Positions 45,536 through 58,409 of a DNA stretch of 64,000 nucleotides are shown piece by piece (position 1 is the first letter of the stretch; each line of letters opens with the position of its first letter). The position numbers were made by a program, and so were the translations under genes. The notes under the pieces are model-generated. The model was not told where the DNA came from. It was given only the letters and a program-made list of their open reading frames with translations, and did no database searches. The DNA comes from Pseudoscleropodium purum (Eukaryota; Streptophyta; Bryopsida; Hypnales; Brachytheciaceae). The stretch lies in assembly GCA_963969395.1 (NCBI GenBank), contig OZ017796.1, forward strand, positions 5,086,501-5,150,500, in the 5' to 3' direction.

Positions 45536-46267
45536 TACATAATAACATTGTCCAGTTAAGAAGAAGAACATGTCGTGCCCATGGAAGCACAACAAGAAAT
45601 GGGACAAGGCAGGACCTATGAAACAAAATCCAAACAACTCTCACACAAAGCAGCAATATCAATAAGCTTGGCCGCTAATTGGGAATCAATGCAAGCTTAA
45701 AGTAACGCTCAGTGTGGCCTTCACTCACAACATGTGAACATTGACAACAAATTAAGTGACAAATTTCTAGCAAACAGAGAATTACCTAACATTGGGCAAA
45801 CACTTTTTTTAACCCCGCAATAATGAAGGTGCAACCTTAGCTTCTTCAAGTGCATGTCTTCTTCAACAGCAACTTGTTGTCTCCTCCAGCAACCCAACTC
45901 TACAACGAAGCTACTTCATGCGTCTGAACATCATCTTCAGCCAACATCAACAACTACCACAAAAAATGATGGACTCCTCAAGTAATGTAGGAAATTGAAA
46001 AGCAATGTTGTCCAATTTGTTGACACTTACTTTATAGGGAAATTCAATTGACAAAAACTAACGACCACAACTATCTCTCATGCATCCATTGCTACAAATT
46101 TCCAACATCCAACAAAGTACATCATTGTCGTTCTAAATAGCCCTTCCTGGTGCGAACAACACACGAAATTTGGTACCTAATCCTCTTCTCGGTAAGTTCA
46201 GGCTTTGTTTATATAAACAAAAAATGCTTGGAAGACGTATACATTTTGTAATCCTCAACGTCACATG

Positions 46268-46500
46268 ACACTATAGATGGCTATGTGTGGCACAATTCAA
46301 AATGCTCAACTTCTTTCACTATTGATATTATATAGCATATGACTTCATTAGTACAAAAGTCTCACTGTGAATGTCATGAACAACACTATAGATGGCTATA
46401 TGTGGCACAATTCAAAATGCTCAACTTCTTTCACTATTGATATTATATAGCATATGACTTCATTAGTACAAAAGTCTCACTGTGAATGTCATGAACAACA
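46268..46500. repeat. Recent 115 bp tandem duplication
   Basis: 46268-46382 and 46383-46497 are almost identical (one clear difference, TGTGTGG versus TATGTGG). Non-coding. The low divergence marks it as recent in an otherwise old, decayed region. Confidence 0.9.
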
Positions 46501-46699
46501 CCAACATGTCTATTGGAACATTTTATATGGCTATATGAGAAGGAAATATGTGTCCTCTATAATGTTGCCAAGCAACTATAATGTTTCTAAAGGTGCTGAT
46601 ATAATAGAAACAAATGGATTCAATCAATATTTAATCTACTTCAAGATTACCATTTTCATATAATATATTTTCATATATGTCATATACAATGAGGATGAA

Positions 46700-48500
46700 C
46701 AAATTTAATGAGGATGTTAAAAAAATGTCAAAAAAAATGTCCTTTCCAACCCCTCTTTGAAAATTTGACCATAATTTTTGATGTTAGGCCTAAAATCTCA
46801 AACACATTTTCGGACTTTGAAGTTTGTTTGTTATCCCAATTTTTTCTAGTTTAAAGTCTTCTAAAAAAAATCAATCTTCTATACCTAAATGCAGTTTGAA
46901 ATTGAACATTATATTAATTCCTGCATTTTACAAATCCCATATTCTTTGTCATACCTCCTTCCACCGTGCTTGTATAAATATCTCATCTTCTCAACCCTCT
47001 AATATCTTATTGAATGGCATTTGATGCAATGTGATATAATTGTCAATAATAATGTATTTTGTGGTGTATTTGTATGGTGTATTATATATTTTGTATAGTG
47101 TAATATATATGGTAATTTTTGTATGATGTATTGTATGTAATATATTGTATATTATGTATGACATGTTGTATAGAACATTATGTTTGCATTGGACATCATG
47201 ACATGCACATTATGTAAGACATATGATTGTTTTTATAGACATCATGTTGGATAGTGTTTTGTTTTGCTGAACACATAGACATCAAAAGTGACATCATTTT
47301 GTACACATGTATTATATTGAATGTTCTAGGAAGTGTGTATAGTGCATCTTTTATGATGTTTCAAAACATATGAATGTTGAAGTTGATGTCTCAAAAAGCA
47401 TCTAGTGATCAAAGTTGATATCTTAGAAGATGTCTTTGAAAATGTTTGAACATCTATGTTGATGTCTCAATATACAATATGAAAATATCCATACAACAGA
47501 AAACTATGTTGACATGGCATGTCACATCAACCTCCTAGTTAGCCACATCACTTATTTTTTACTACCACATCATGGATGAAAAAAACCTATGTGGCTACTC
47601 GTGTATGCATGGCACTTAGGTGGTAGCCACATGGCAAATTTTTAGAGCCCCATTGACTAGTGTCTTTTTGGATGTCTGCATGAAAATATTTAAATGTCAA
47701 ATGTTTTTTGGGATGTTTTTGTCATGTCTCAGGCAACGCAAAATTTTGGACGTCCATATAGACATTGGAAGACATCATTTACAACACTACATGTCTAAAT
47801 TTCACAATCCTAAAAAACATTGTTTTCTTACAATGTACACACACCCTATGTGAATACGACACTCTTTTCTAACATTGTTCCTTTGCAAGTTTGACACTCA
47901 CCCCAATATTGTTCATTGACAACTCCACCGTATTTGTTGTTGCCGTACTTTGATTACTTTTACTCTGTAAGCATTATGCTAGCTAATATTTAGTGTGAAC
48001 GTACGCTTAGGGTATTTTGTACTTGGTAATTAAAAAAAGCGTTCTTAAAGTATGTCCACACATGGGCTTAGCTAGCATTCTTTGCAACAATTTTAACTTA
48101 TACTACTTTTCTTTGACTTGTTCAAACCATCATTCATTTGTATCCACTGGACCTATGTGGCTATAGAGTTGGCAAGGTTTACAAGTGTTTTTAAGTGGAG
48201 AGAACTTTTGAATTATTCAATGCTCTTTGACATTGTAGGTGGTTGTTCAAAAAATTACAATCTTCCAAATTTCTTGATTCATGTGCACTAACAATGCTCT
48301 TTCTTAATGCAAGGCAATATGGACAATTACATAACACTCTCACAAAGAATTGTATGAACTGCCTCTCTGACTTTGAAAGCCATTCATTGTTTATACTTGA
48401 ATTAGAAAAGACAATCTTTTTATGGGGTGGTAGGAAGTAGAAGAAACAATGTGGCGTATGTGAACTCAAATTGTAGGAGCTCAACCACTTATAGTTAAGT
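46700..48500. other. Intergenic; low-complexity TGTAT-rich stretch at 47040-47240
   Basis: 47040-47240 repeats TGTATNNTGTATT/ATATTGTAT-like words without a fixed period. No gene or complete element is seen in the rest. Confidence 0.5.
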
Positions 48501-48513
48501 TAAAAGCAAGAAT

Positions 48514-48879
48514 TGAGTTTGAAGTAGAATTTCAAATGTCATTTAGGCATAATAAAATGACTTTTATTAAAAAACTTTGAACTAAGAAAAGTTGTTCAAT
48601 TAAATTTAAATTCATCTTAAAATTTTTTTTTGATATTTCAAGTCTTCAAACAAATGTTATGGACAAATTTCAAAGAGGTGTTGTAAGGGAGATTTTCTTT
48701 GAGATTTTCAAACATTCTCTCCAACTTTTGTTCATAACTTTTGATTGAAGACTTGAAATATAAAACAGATTTTTGGAAATGAATTTTCACTTAATTTAAC
48801 AACTTTTCTATATTCAAAGTTTTTTGATAAATGATTTTCTACTATGCCAAAATGAGGTCTGAAATTCTACTTCAAGCAT
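48514..48879. mobile_element. Foldback MITE, arms ~145 bp
   Basis: The left arm starts TTTGAAGTAGAATTTCA and the right arm ends TGAAATTCTACTTCAAG. Inner blocks ACTTTGAAC / ATTCAAAGT and CAAGTCTTCAAAC / GAAGACTTGAAAT also pair, with about 70 bp between the arms. Non-coding. It lies about 190 bp from the MITE at 49072. Confidence 0.65.
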
Positions 48880-49071
48880 AGTCCCTAGGTTTTGACAATG
48901 AGTGGTCAAGTTCTCATCTTCAAATTATCCCATAGCCTTTGAGGATTCGTAATGGATGAATTTCATTATAAAAATGATGTCTCCGTCTTGCATTCCATAC
49001 ACCATTAAAGTTTTTCTTCAATTTGTTATGAAAATATTTTGTTAATGGGAGACGGTCAAATGACATTGGTG

Positions 49072-49989
49072 TTAGCCCCTAAAGGACCATTGTCCCTTCA
49101 AGGGACAAACCAGATTTTGGGCAGATACCTATAGGCTGAATTTTTTATTTTATTTCTTAAAACTTGTTTTTAAAAAAGAAAAATTGATTAGCTTCATGGG
49201 AATATGTTTGTTTTTTTCAATTGGTGCCTAGGAACAAAAATTATGCTCAAATAAGCTTAGAACAAAGGATGGGAGAGTGGCATCAAAAATTTCAAAAATT
49301 TGAGTTTTTAGTTTTAAAATTGTTTTCATAGATTATTTTTTTCTATATATGGAAATCTTTGATTCATTCCATTTGGATTTTTCATGAAAAAGTAATCAAC
49401 AATCTTGTTTTGGGGGCAATTAGACCATCTTTTTGAAAAAATAACTTGTGGAATTCATTTCAAAATGCAATTTTTATTGATATTTCTAAAAAAATTCCAC
49501 ATAGTTTATCTTACTTGCTAGAACAATCTCACCATTGAAATTAGTGCACTTTAATTCCATTTTAGAGATATTAATAATTAAGATTTTCCTCCTATTTCAT
49601 ACCTACTTCTACTTAATAATTTTTTAAAGAATAAAAATTAAGTTTTCTTGATTTTTTTTCTAAGCTCTCAACTTAATTCTATACTATAAATATTTAAAGC
49701 TCAAAACTTTGTAGTGCAAAAAATTAAAGTTAAATAAGTACAAAGTCAAAAAATCTAATTCCACAATGTGCAAAAAAATTTATTTTTTCTACTTTAAACG
49801 TAGATATCTTACAACTTATAAGGTCAAAAATTTTGAAATTTTTTTTCAAAATTTTTTATACTAGTTAGGTATAAGATCCTACAATTAGATGTAAGAAAAC
49901 AATTTTAAATTTTTTTTACCTTTTGCTATAGAAATGGCAATTTTTACTATCTTTTGGCAAGGAAAAGGCCTTGGTCCTTTAGGGGTTAA
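49072..49989. mobile_element. piggyBac-type MITE (family B)
   Basis: The left end TTAG + CCCCTAAAGGACC and the right end GGTCCTTTAGGGG + TTAA form a 13 bp perfect inverted repeat with TTAA-type flanks (left one decayed to TTAG). 918 bp, non-coding, AT-rich. The element at 54447-55366 is its inverted relative. Confidence 0.8.
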
Positions 49990-50821
49990 AATTCATGATT
50001 TGTGGATGAGCATATTACCTTCAAAAGGAAAAGACAATTTAATATTATGCCCAAGGTCAAAACAATTGATAATTTCATGACTATAATTATACTGAACCAA
50101 TGCCAAACCGCCTCTAACCAAATGCTTACACCTTACCGCTTTTGTTAGAGTTGTTACAATTTTAAGTCATTGTTACCAAACTCCAGGTATGGATATAAGA
50201 TAGAAGTACCCATTTCGGACAAGCCCCTTATAATTGCTTTGTAGGGTAACCTATTATGGACAACAATTAGATGCAATGGTCATTGAAAAAGATTCTTGGT
50301 TTGTACCTTCTCATCCACTCACGTCTCTTTGTTCTTGACCTAGGGAGAAGTGCCAAAGCTAACCACAATAGGTGAGTCTACAAAACTAGAATGAGCCTAG
50401 GTGCAAAATTCACTTTTACATTCAATAAAATACTCATTTTTGGAGAAAAAATTTCATTTGGGGGGACATTCTTCTACAACCTTATTTTTGCACACAGTGA
50501 GCTTAGTTCCCCATAACTTTCCCTCATTGTCCATTCTAAAATGCTTAAGTTATCCAAAACAGGTACTTCTACCTTACCTTTAGGAAGGTAAAGTAATGTG
50601 GTCATGACTGGCAACTCATGATAAATCAGTCATGGTGGCTATAGTGGCCCAACTTTGTTGTAAAGTTTAGAGGCTTGATTTGACATAGGTGTTCACATAT
50701 GGCAGCTTCTGCAGCACATTAGAACTGCTAACTTAGCAGTAATCAAATAGCATTGTGTTGTCGCACTTGAGGAGTGGTGTTACATTCCTCATGGATGCTG
50801 CTGCTGGTAAGGTAGATGGCT

Positions 50822-51105
50822 GTAAAAGCGACCCTTTAAGGGCTGATCCACCTTTTTCATAGGTTTACATGAACAGAAATGTTTTTAGCTCATTTTTCAG
50901 AGAAAGAAAAATGGATGCTGAACGTAACACAAGTGAATTCATATTTTTTGAAGCATTTTTGAATTGGTTATGAATTTTCAAAGATTTCTGTAGTAGGTAC
51001 GTACTTGTGACCATAGGTCTCCCGAAATCTATCCTCTTGCAACTTCTAAAGCGATTTCTGAACCATGGAAGAAATGATTGGCTCTTGAAATTAAATAAAT
51101 AAATT
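50822..51105. repeat. Partial inverted-arm repeat
   Basis: Resembles the right arm of the element at 12672-14572: a TTTAAGGGCTGATCCACC-like start, then CATATTTTTTGAAGCATTT and TGTGACCATAGGTC. It is rearranged and truncated. Confidence 0.5.
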
Positions 51106-51576
51106 TTTCTTGATTCATTCAATAACAACAGTGGTTCATTTAAAAATCAGCTCCCATCCATTTTACAACCAGCTATGGGGCAGTTGCAAGGAGAGGGTTG
51201 TTTTTACAGCCGTCTACCTTAAGACCATGCCTGACTCAGTCATGAGATGTAGAAGTCTGCGTCAAACTGAGGGCAGTGAAATTAAGAGTGTCAATAGCTG
51301 GAATCACCTAATCTATTGACAGGGCTGGCAGTTGCTGGCATGATGCTTGTCCAATGTTGAAGACAATTGTCCATCATGTGCAGTCTGCACCACCAAAAAA
51401 CAAACAATTGATGAGATCCCCAAAATAGTTATGGAGGCCTCATGAAAATTATTAAAGTGACATCAAAGGTATGCTACTTCATGTGCAAGGAGTGCACCTC
51501 ATCTGACTGTGACTAGATACTACCAAGCTTCACTATTGTGTCTGATATAGTAGAAGGCTTGAAAACAGTTTGGGCA

Positions 51577-52535
51577 TTGACCCCTAAACGTTTTCGACTA
51601 TGTTTTCACCAAAAACATTCTAAAACTGCCATTTCTAGTGTAAGTATCAAATTTTAAAAAATATATATATTTTTGGACACAAGTAATCATAGGATCTTGT
51701 AGTAAACTATTTTGAAAAAATGTGGTAAAAATTTCAGAAATTTTCATGATGTCGATTGCAAGATATTAGCATTTGAACTTACAAAAATTGTTTTTTTTCC
51801 CTGCAAAAATTCGAGGAACTCCACTTCACTAGGTCACATTTACATTAAAAAATGTCCAAAATGGTGGTTACTCTTTAAATTCATTCTTCAAAGAAAGCTG
51901 GCTACATGTTTGAAAATTCTTAGATCATTTGGAATTGTACAACATATAGGAAAAAAATAGTAAGTAGAATGCAATAGAGAATGATTCAAAGTACTAAGTT
52001 GTTAATAGTTTCTTTATGGAATTGAAAAATCCCAATCCCAATGGTTGAAATGTGATAATAAACAATGTACACCTAATTTTTATTTATTTTTCCATAAATA
52101 TTTAAAATTGAGTAAAATATAGGGCTTCAAAGTTTATTTAAGAGTAGAGATTCCATAACTATCCACAAACTACCCCAGACTAAAACTCCTTATAACTTTT
52201 GATTCATCCATCCAAATGGAATGTTTCAAAGCTTTCCATGTAGATATAAATCTAAAGAATTAATTTCAAATTTTAATTTTTGAAAAAAACTATTTTTGAA
52301 GAAGTGTTTTTTTATTGCCCAAGCTACTTGTTGAACGTTGGAAATCACATTTCATATAATAACTTTTTAGCCATGTAATCAAAAGTTATAAAAATTGTTG
52401 GGCCTTAAGAGATACTCCTCGAGAAAATGTTGTGTGAAAATTTCAAAGGAAAAAAATTTTAAAAATCCATCCATAGTGAGCTATCCAAAATTGCTATGTT
52501 GCCAAAAAAATGGGGTTTAGGGCTTTAGGGGTTAA
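51577..52535. mobile_element. piggyBac-type MITE (family A), inverted copy
   Basis: The left end TTGA + CCCCTAAACG (TTAA decayed) and the right end GGCTTTAGGGG + TTAA. It is the inverted relative of 15776-20285 (without its insert) and 61819-62735. Internal blocks include AACTGCCATTT and AAGTTATAAAAATTGTTGGGCC. The small frame 51712-51960 is a product of the repeat. Confidence 0.8.
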
Positions 52536-52799
52536 GAACCGCCCCTATAGAAGTCTCTAAAACAGTGCAAAGGAGATGCAAAAATGAAAATGATTTTATG
52601 TAGTGACAAATTGCCATCCCATGTGTGTGATTTTAGGCTATCAATCAAGTGACATAGTTCACCATCATGTGTAGTTTTACTCATAATAAAGGCCTGAATT
52701 TGATGAGGTCTACAAAATGACTTTGAAATGTCAAAAAATAGCAAAGAAAAATTGAAATGAGGCTGAACTTCTTTCTACTAAAATTCTTCTCAATCACTC

Positions 52800-53280
52800 A
52801 TACTCTCTTGGATTGATGTGAAATTTTAACCATACAAATTAGACTAGTATGCAAAACTTTTAAAAAAAATTAATTAGAAATTGACATTATGTGAAGAAGA
52901 AACAAGTCGTCAAAGTTTATTGTGATCCAAAAATGTGGAGATTTTTTAACTTTAAATTCCTCCCAAACATTCAAAACAACTTGGATTGACATGAAATTTT
53001 AACCACAATAACTAGACTTCAAGGGGAACATAATCCAATAATTTTTTTAAGAATGAACATAGAATGAAGGAGATACAAGCCCCCAAAGTTGCAATATTCA
53101 AATACAGTTAAGTGGGCTCAATTTGAACCTCTGAACTTCGATTGGCTTACAAATAATCTGAAAATTTTACCACACAAACTAGAAGAAAGAGAAAACATTT
53201 TCTAACAAATTTTATTGAATTTTGACATTGGATGCAAAAGTTACAGCATTTTGAATTCAACTTCAAACAAAGTAATGACT
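52800..53280. repeat. Satellite-like degenerate tandem repeat, period ~170 bp
   Basis: The anchor GGATTGATGTGAAATTTTAACC recurs at about 52811, 52983 (GGATTGACATGAAATTTTAACC) and, more diverged, near 53150 (CTGAAAATTTTACCACACAAACTAG). Each is followed by AAACATT/GAATTTGACATT-like and CAAAGTT segments. About three units, strongly diverged. Confidence 0.55.
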
Positions 53281-53446
53281 AGTATCTATTGACAGTGGAC
53301 ATATGACACATCCCGCTATGTCATGATTTGGACATCAAGTGAATAATTTCACCATTGACATGAATGTTGATAGCATTTTATTTCTCGTTTTTTGTACTCG
53401 CATAACATTCAATAGCAGTTAGTGACTCTGCCCTCCCTCCAATTGA

Positions 53447-53512
53447 ATGGTGTGTAATATTCCACACCATTTCATCCACCAGATGTAATGGTGTGAAATA
53501 TTACACACCCAT
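53447..53512. repeat. Near-perfect 66 bp hairpin
   Basis: The arms ATGGTGTGTAATATTCCACA and TGTGAAATATTACACACCCA (reverse complements with two mismatches) enclose the loop TTCATCCACCAGATGT. Each arm is itself partly palindromic around AATATT. Non-coding; origin unknown. Confidence 0.8.
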
Positions 53513-54323
53513 CAATAGTTACAAATCTTGGTGTCAATATTTGTTAGAAGGAAGCATGAGTCCAACAAAGACTACGGAAGTCACTACATTGAATATTAGT
53601 AGTTTCAATTAGTAAAGAAAGCTTGAATTCAAGAAGTAACTTGAAGAAGTTCTGTCAGTGGTTTAGTGGGTCCTCGAATTTTGGGAGGGCCATTTAAATG
53701 CCGTCAATACAACCTAGCTAGCTCAACTGATTGGCTCATGCATATCATAGGTGATCTTGACTGGCATGCTGGGTTTTTTTGTTTATTTTATTTTACATAC
53801 TATAACATGGATGACTTTTTTTCCCCGAACATCCCTCAAGGCAAAGGCAGCCTTCACATTGGCTACTGAATGTTATGCATTTGCTCTATTCAAAGACCCA
53901 TCTCATTTCATTACTGTTATAGCCTAGAAACATGTATAGAGCCCTAGGCACCTACCACTTCTAAAATTTGTATTAAATTCATCTTGACTCCGATAATTAC
54001 AAAGAAATTCTGAATTGAATTGTTCCTCACTTGTCTTCTTACGAAAATATTGTGAATTCTTTTTAAATCACCAGATTTTTCCACAAATGCATTCTTCCCC
54101 TTAGATGAACTGTTTTTGAGCCTTCTCCCTTACTCCACTATTGCAGATTGCAGAGAAGGTTGCATTTTTTACTGCAACTTGCAATCGAGCTTGTGATCAA
54201 AGTTGCTGTCCATGCAATTAATTCTTTTAAATGAAGCATCAGCCAGAGTGTGTTGCATGGCATGGATGTCCCCTCCAGAGATTGATGACAGTGACTAAAT
54301 TATTGCTAAACCATTGTCTGAAC
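53513..54323. other. Intergenic, nothing recognised
   Basis: Short frames only, with no element ends. Confidence 0.45.
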
Positions 54324-54446
54324 TTAACCTGTAAAGGACCAAACTGTGTTTTTTTTGGACAACATAGCTATTTTGATACAACATGTGCCTCGGGAGTAAC
54401 TTTAAGGCCCAACAATTTTCATAACTTTTGACTTTTAATAATTTTC

Positions 54447-55366
54447 ATAACCTCTGAAAGACAAAGGTCTTTTGCTGTCAAAAAATATTCAAAACTGCCA
54501 TTTTTATAGCAAAAAGTAAAAGAAATTTTAAATTATTTTTTTTCCCACATCTAACCACATGATTTTATACTTAACTATTGTGAGAATGTATGGAAAAAAA
54601 TTCAAAATTTTTTACCACACAGATTGCAAGATATCTACATTTAAAGTGAATAAAACAAGTTTTTCAACACATTGCAAAACTAGATTTTGACTTTGAACAA
54701 TTTTAACATAAAATTGTTGCACTACAGAGTTTTGAGCTTTAAATCTTCACAATGGAAAATTGAGTTGAGAGTCTAGGAAAAAAAGAATATTAAAAAAAAC
54801 TTAATTTTTATCCTTAAAAAAATTACTATGTAGAATTAGGTACGAGATTGAAGGAAAATCTTAATTATTAATATCTTTAAAATGGAATTAAAATGCATTA
54901 ATCCCAATGGTGAGATTGCTCTAAAAAAAACTACACCGTGTGAATTTTTTTTGGGAAAAATTATAAAAATCGCATTAAAAAATGAATCCTATAAGTTATT
55001 TTTCCAAGAAGATGCTCTAATTGCCCCCCAAAAAAGATTATCCATAACTTTCTCATAACAAATCCAAATGGAATAAATAAAAGTTTTTTGTGTAAACAAA
55101 AATATAATCTATGAGAAAAAAAATGAAAATAAAAATGAAATTTTTTGAAATTTTTTTTGCTACCCCCATCCCGTGTTTTGAGCTTATTTGGGCATAATTT
55201 TTGTTCCTGGGCACTACTTCAGAAAAAAAATTATATTCCTACTCAGGTAATTAATTTTTCTATCTTCATAAAAAGTTTCAAATAATCAAGAAAAAATTTC
55301 AGCCTGTAGGTACTTGCCCAAAATCTCATTTGTCCTCCAAAGGGACAATGGTCCTTTAGGGGTTAA
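54447..55366. mobile_element. piggyBac-type MITE (family B), nested inverted copy
   Basis: Left end ATAA + CCTCTGAAAGACAAAGG (decayed CCCCTAAAGG...); right end GGTCCTTTAGGGG + TTAA. Reading inward it is the reverse complement of 49072-49989 (for example ACTGCCATTTTTATAGCAAAAAG against CTTTTGCTATAGAAATGGCA). It inserted into the family A element 54324-56076. Confidence 0.75.
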
Positions 55367-55948
55367 AAAATCACATTTTTCAAAAATAAAATTTTGAAAT
55401 TGGTTCTCTAGACTTATATGTGTGGAAAGTTTGGAATTATTCCATTTTGATCGATGAGATGAAAGTTATGAGGTGTTCTACTTTGCAAGCAATTATGGAT
55501 TCTTTACTTTAAAATAAACTCTAGAGTCTTTTATTTAACTCAACTTTTAATTTTTTTGAGATAAATAAAAACATATCATGTAGATTGTTTATTACTAGAT
55601 TACAAATGTTGGGATTAGCATTTTTCATTTCTATAATTACATTCTTAACAATTTATGTTTTGAATCATTCTCTACTTCTTTCTACTTATTGTTTTTTTCC
55701 TATATGTTGTACAATTCCAAACGGTCTAAAATTTTTCAAGCATGTAGCCAACTTGTCTTGAAGAATGAATCCAAAGAAGCACCACCATTTGGAACATCTT
55801 TTCATGCAAATGTGACCTTGTGAAGTGCAATTGCCCTTTTCTTGCAAGGCCTAAAATAGGAATTTTGTCACTTCAAACACAAATATCTTGCAATCTACAT
55901 GGTGAAAATTTTGGGAAAAGTTTCATGTCTTTTTAAATTGGATTACTA

Positions 55949-55963
55949 CCCCCCCCCCCCCCC
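55949..55963. repeat. Poly(C) run
   Basis: About 15 consecutive C in an otherwise AT-rich MITE. Exact length is uncertain in any assembly. Confidence 0.85.
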
Positions 55964-56153
55964 TATGGTTATATGTGTCTAAAAAAGTATTTTTTCTAAA
56001 ATTTGGTACTTGCACTATAAATGGCAGTTTTGGAGCATTTTTGGTAAAAACATAGTCCAAAACATTTAGGGGGTAATTGTGTGCTCTAGCCCCCTTTAAC
56101 TACCACCAGTGCTTATGGTTGCAAATCTATATTTGTGCCTAATGCGCTTCTAA

Positions 56154-56811
56154 TTAACCCCTAAATGCCTAAGGCACCAAAATCAGGTGTTTGCAAAACT
56201 TTGAAGTTAAACTAAACCTAACCAAGTTGTTATTTTTAGTAGTTTATATTTTTTGAAAGTTCTTCTTGAAGTCTTATTTTAGCATCAAAAATCCAATCTT
56301 GAAAATAAATGATAGTGATTTTTCTATTCAAGATTTTGTACAAGGATACCCATTGCAATCTTGACTTTGTGTAGTGTTGAAATTCCTTGGAAATGAGCCT
56401 CAAATACACTAGATCTTGGAAAAAAATCACATTCTAAATTCATTTAAAAAACTAATATCTAGAGTAGATTTTAAGAAGCCATAAATTGATTGGAGTTATA
56501 CATGTTAGATCCTTTAACCTCATATTTTTTTGGTCGCCGACTTTTTAGATTTGACTTATGAAAAGAGGATTGAAAGACTTTACATCACTTTTGTAGTTTT
56601 AACACCCTTATGATCAATCATTACAATCTTTCACTCCATAAGTGATATTGTTGTGTTTTCTTTTCCTACGTGATCTCTAACATGTTTAGTTTGAATTTGT
56701 ATGGTTAAAATTTAAAAAAAATTCATATAACTTATCAAAATATTGGCATTTTGTTCAATTTAGAGCAAATTTCAAGAAGCTTAAACCAGGCCTTGGGCTT
56801 TTAGGGATTAA
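56154..56811. mobile_element. piggyBac-type MITE, shorter variant
   Basis: The left end TTAA + CCCCTAAATGCCTAAGGC pairs with the right end GCCTTGGGCTTTTAGGGA + TTAA (18 of 22 by eye). 658 bp, non-coding. Its interior differs from families A and B, so it is a third non-autonomous type. Confidence 0.7.
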
Positions 56812-56940
56812 ATACCATCAATAAAAAATTTATGGACGTCATTGTAGCCATTGCAACACTACTTTTTGTCCCTACCACATAGACATGCATGTAGGCTCGA
56901 CAATCAAAATTGTACACATGTATGGATGACCTCTCCCTAT

Positions 56941-57533
56941 AGTAGATGGCTCTAATTCAGACCTTCTTCTTCAAATCATCCCAAAGGTGAGTTCAAAAGC
57001 AATAGTCACTAGATGTGAGTTGGAATGCTCATAATGTCAAAGCATTGATGAGATTTGTTCATACTTCTTTAATAGATGGAATAAGAGCCCAGGAGGGTTC
57101 ATTTCAAAGCCAAGGTGTGTCCACTTAATTTTTCTAAATGAAAATTAATTGCCCAATAGCCTTCTTACACATATTAAAAGAATGTAAGGTTCATTTCAAT
57201 TTAATAAAGGTCACATTTAAGAACCTTTTATATTACTTTTTGAATGCCTCATTGCTTGTTTCTCGTCTAGATCATCTAGCCATATCTTTTTTAGGCTACA
57301 TGTGTGGGTTTTGCAAGGCCTAGGATCACAAATAGGTGTCTATTGCATAATTCTTTGGAAATTCATAAGTAATTCATAAATTTTCTGAAAAATGTGAAAC
57401 CACGTAGTCAGATTTCACATCAATTCTTCTTTGAGTAAAAAAAATAAAAAATTGGGGGCATCTGAAATCCATCTTGAAAGCCGACCAACCCTCAAAGTGA
57501 CAGTTTATGAACACACTACCTTATCTTTAGTAA
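56941..57533. repeat. Solitary long inverted arm (copy of 12672-13262)
   Basis: Same orientation as the left arm of the element at 12672-14572, from TAGTAGATGGCTCTAATTC to CCAACCCTCAAAGTGACAG...ACACTACCTTAT. No matching opposite arm is seen within 2 kb, so this copy is partial. The frame 57138-57323 belongs to the repeat. Confidence 0.7.
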
Positions 57534-57834
57534 TGTTCAGCCAACTGTAACACCACCCTTAGGGCCAGGTAAGGAAGTACCTTTAGTCTCACATCATGAT
57601 AAGTGTATTTTGGTCCTTACTAACTACTTGGACCCCATATACCATCTGGCCCTTTTAATTTGCACAGTGATTCTTTCACAAGGGTTCTAATTTACACTAC
57701 AGTAGAAGTTGAGGAGACTTCTACATTGGCTAAATATTGTACCTTAAAAGTTCAAACACATATTGATTAGATTTCTTTTCTCTCTTCTTAGCTAAAGCTT
57801 AAGGGAGCAGACCCATTTCCAACCACATAAGCAA

Positions 57835-58185
57835 TTATGAGCATGTAGAGTGCAGATTTCCTGAGTGTAGAAAATTTCCCTGATGTAGAAATAGAGTTTG
57901 GAAGGACCATGTAATTTTCCAGAATTTTTTAACTCAAAATATAATTATCATAAATATTTTAGTTGAAATGTATTGTACAACCTATATTGGTCATATAGAC
58001 TTTTCTATTTCCAACCATAGGCTAGTTGCAGAATCAATCAAGGGCTAGTTGCAATATTGAGAGTCTTACAACCAATGATAATGTGCCACAACTACTTCAA
58101 AAATCGTACCACAACTTCACAGAAAAAGATCAATCTTTAGGTTAGAAATGGGAGGTTGATCAAAAATGGATTGACTATTGTATAC
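57835..58185. repeat. Dispersed repeat, family D copy
   Basis: Matches 14690-15060 in the same orientation and stands in the same position relative to a long arm, about 300 bp downstream of it. Confidence 0.6.
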
Positions 58186-58409
58186 AAATTACACATACTC
58201 TATTCTAAAAACAACTATATAAAAGTTGGGCTATCATTTTCATGGGCTTCTATGGATTGAAAGATTTCTAGCTCATTTTTCAGACAAAGAGAAATAGATG
58301 CATCATGTAACACAAGTGGTTTCCTATTTTTCCAAGTATTAATGAATTACTTATAAAATTTTCAAAATTTTTTGTCCTAGAAACCTATTCCTAACAATAG
58401 ACCAAGCAA

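Larger units (their letters stand above)
54324..56076. mobile_element. piggyBac-type MITE (family A) split by a family B MITE
   Basis: Left end TTAA + CCTGTAAAGGACC (54324 on); right end CATTTAGGGG + GTAA (to 56076). The left part (54324-54446) matches the first part of 15776-20285. The right part (55367-56076) matches 19622-20285 and 62080-62735. Between them sits the complete element 54447-55366. A run of about 15 C (55949-55963) lies inside the right part. Confidence 0.7.

Noticed and set aside
53447..53512. Geminivirus-like origin (TAATATT motif)
   Set aside because: The motif lies in the stem rather than the loop, the full nonanucleotide context is absent and there is no Rep-like sequence nearby.
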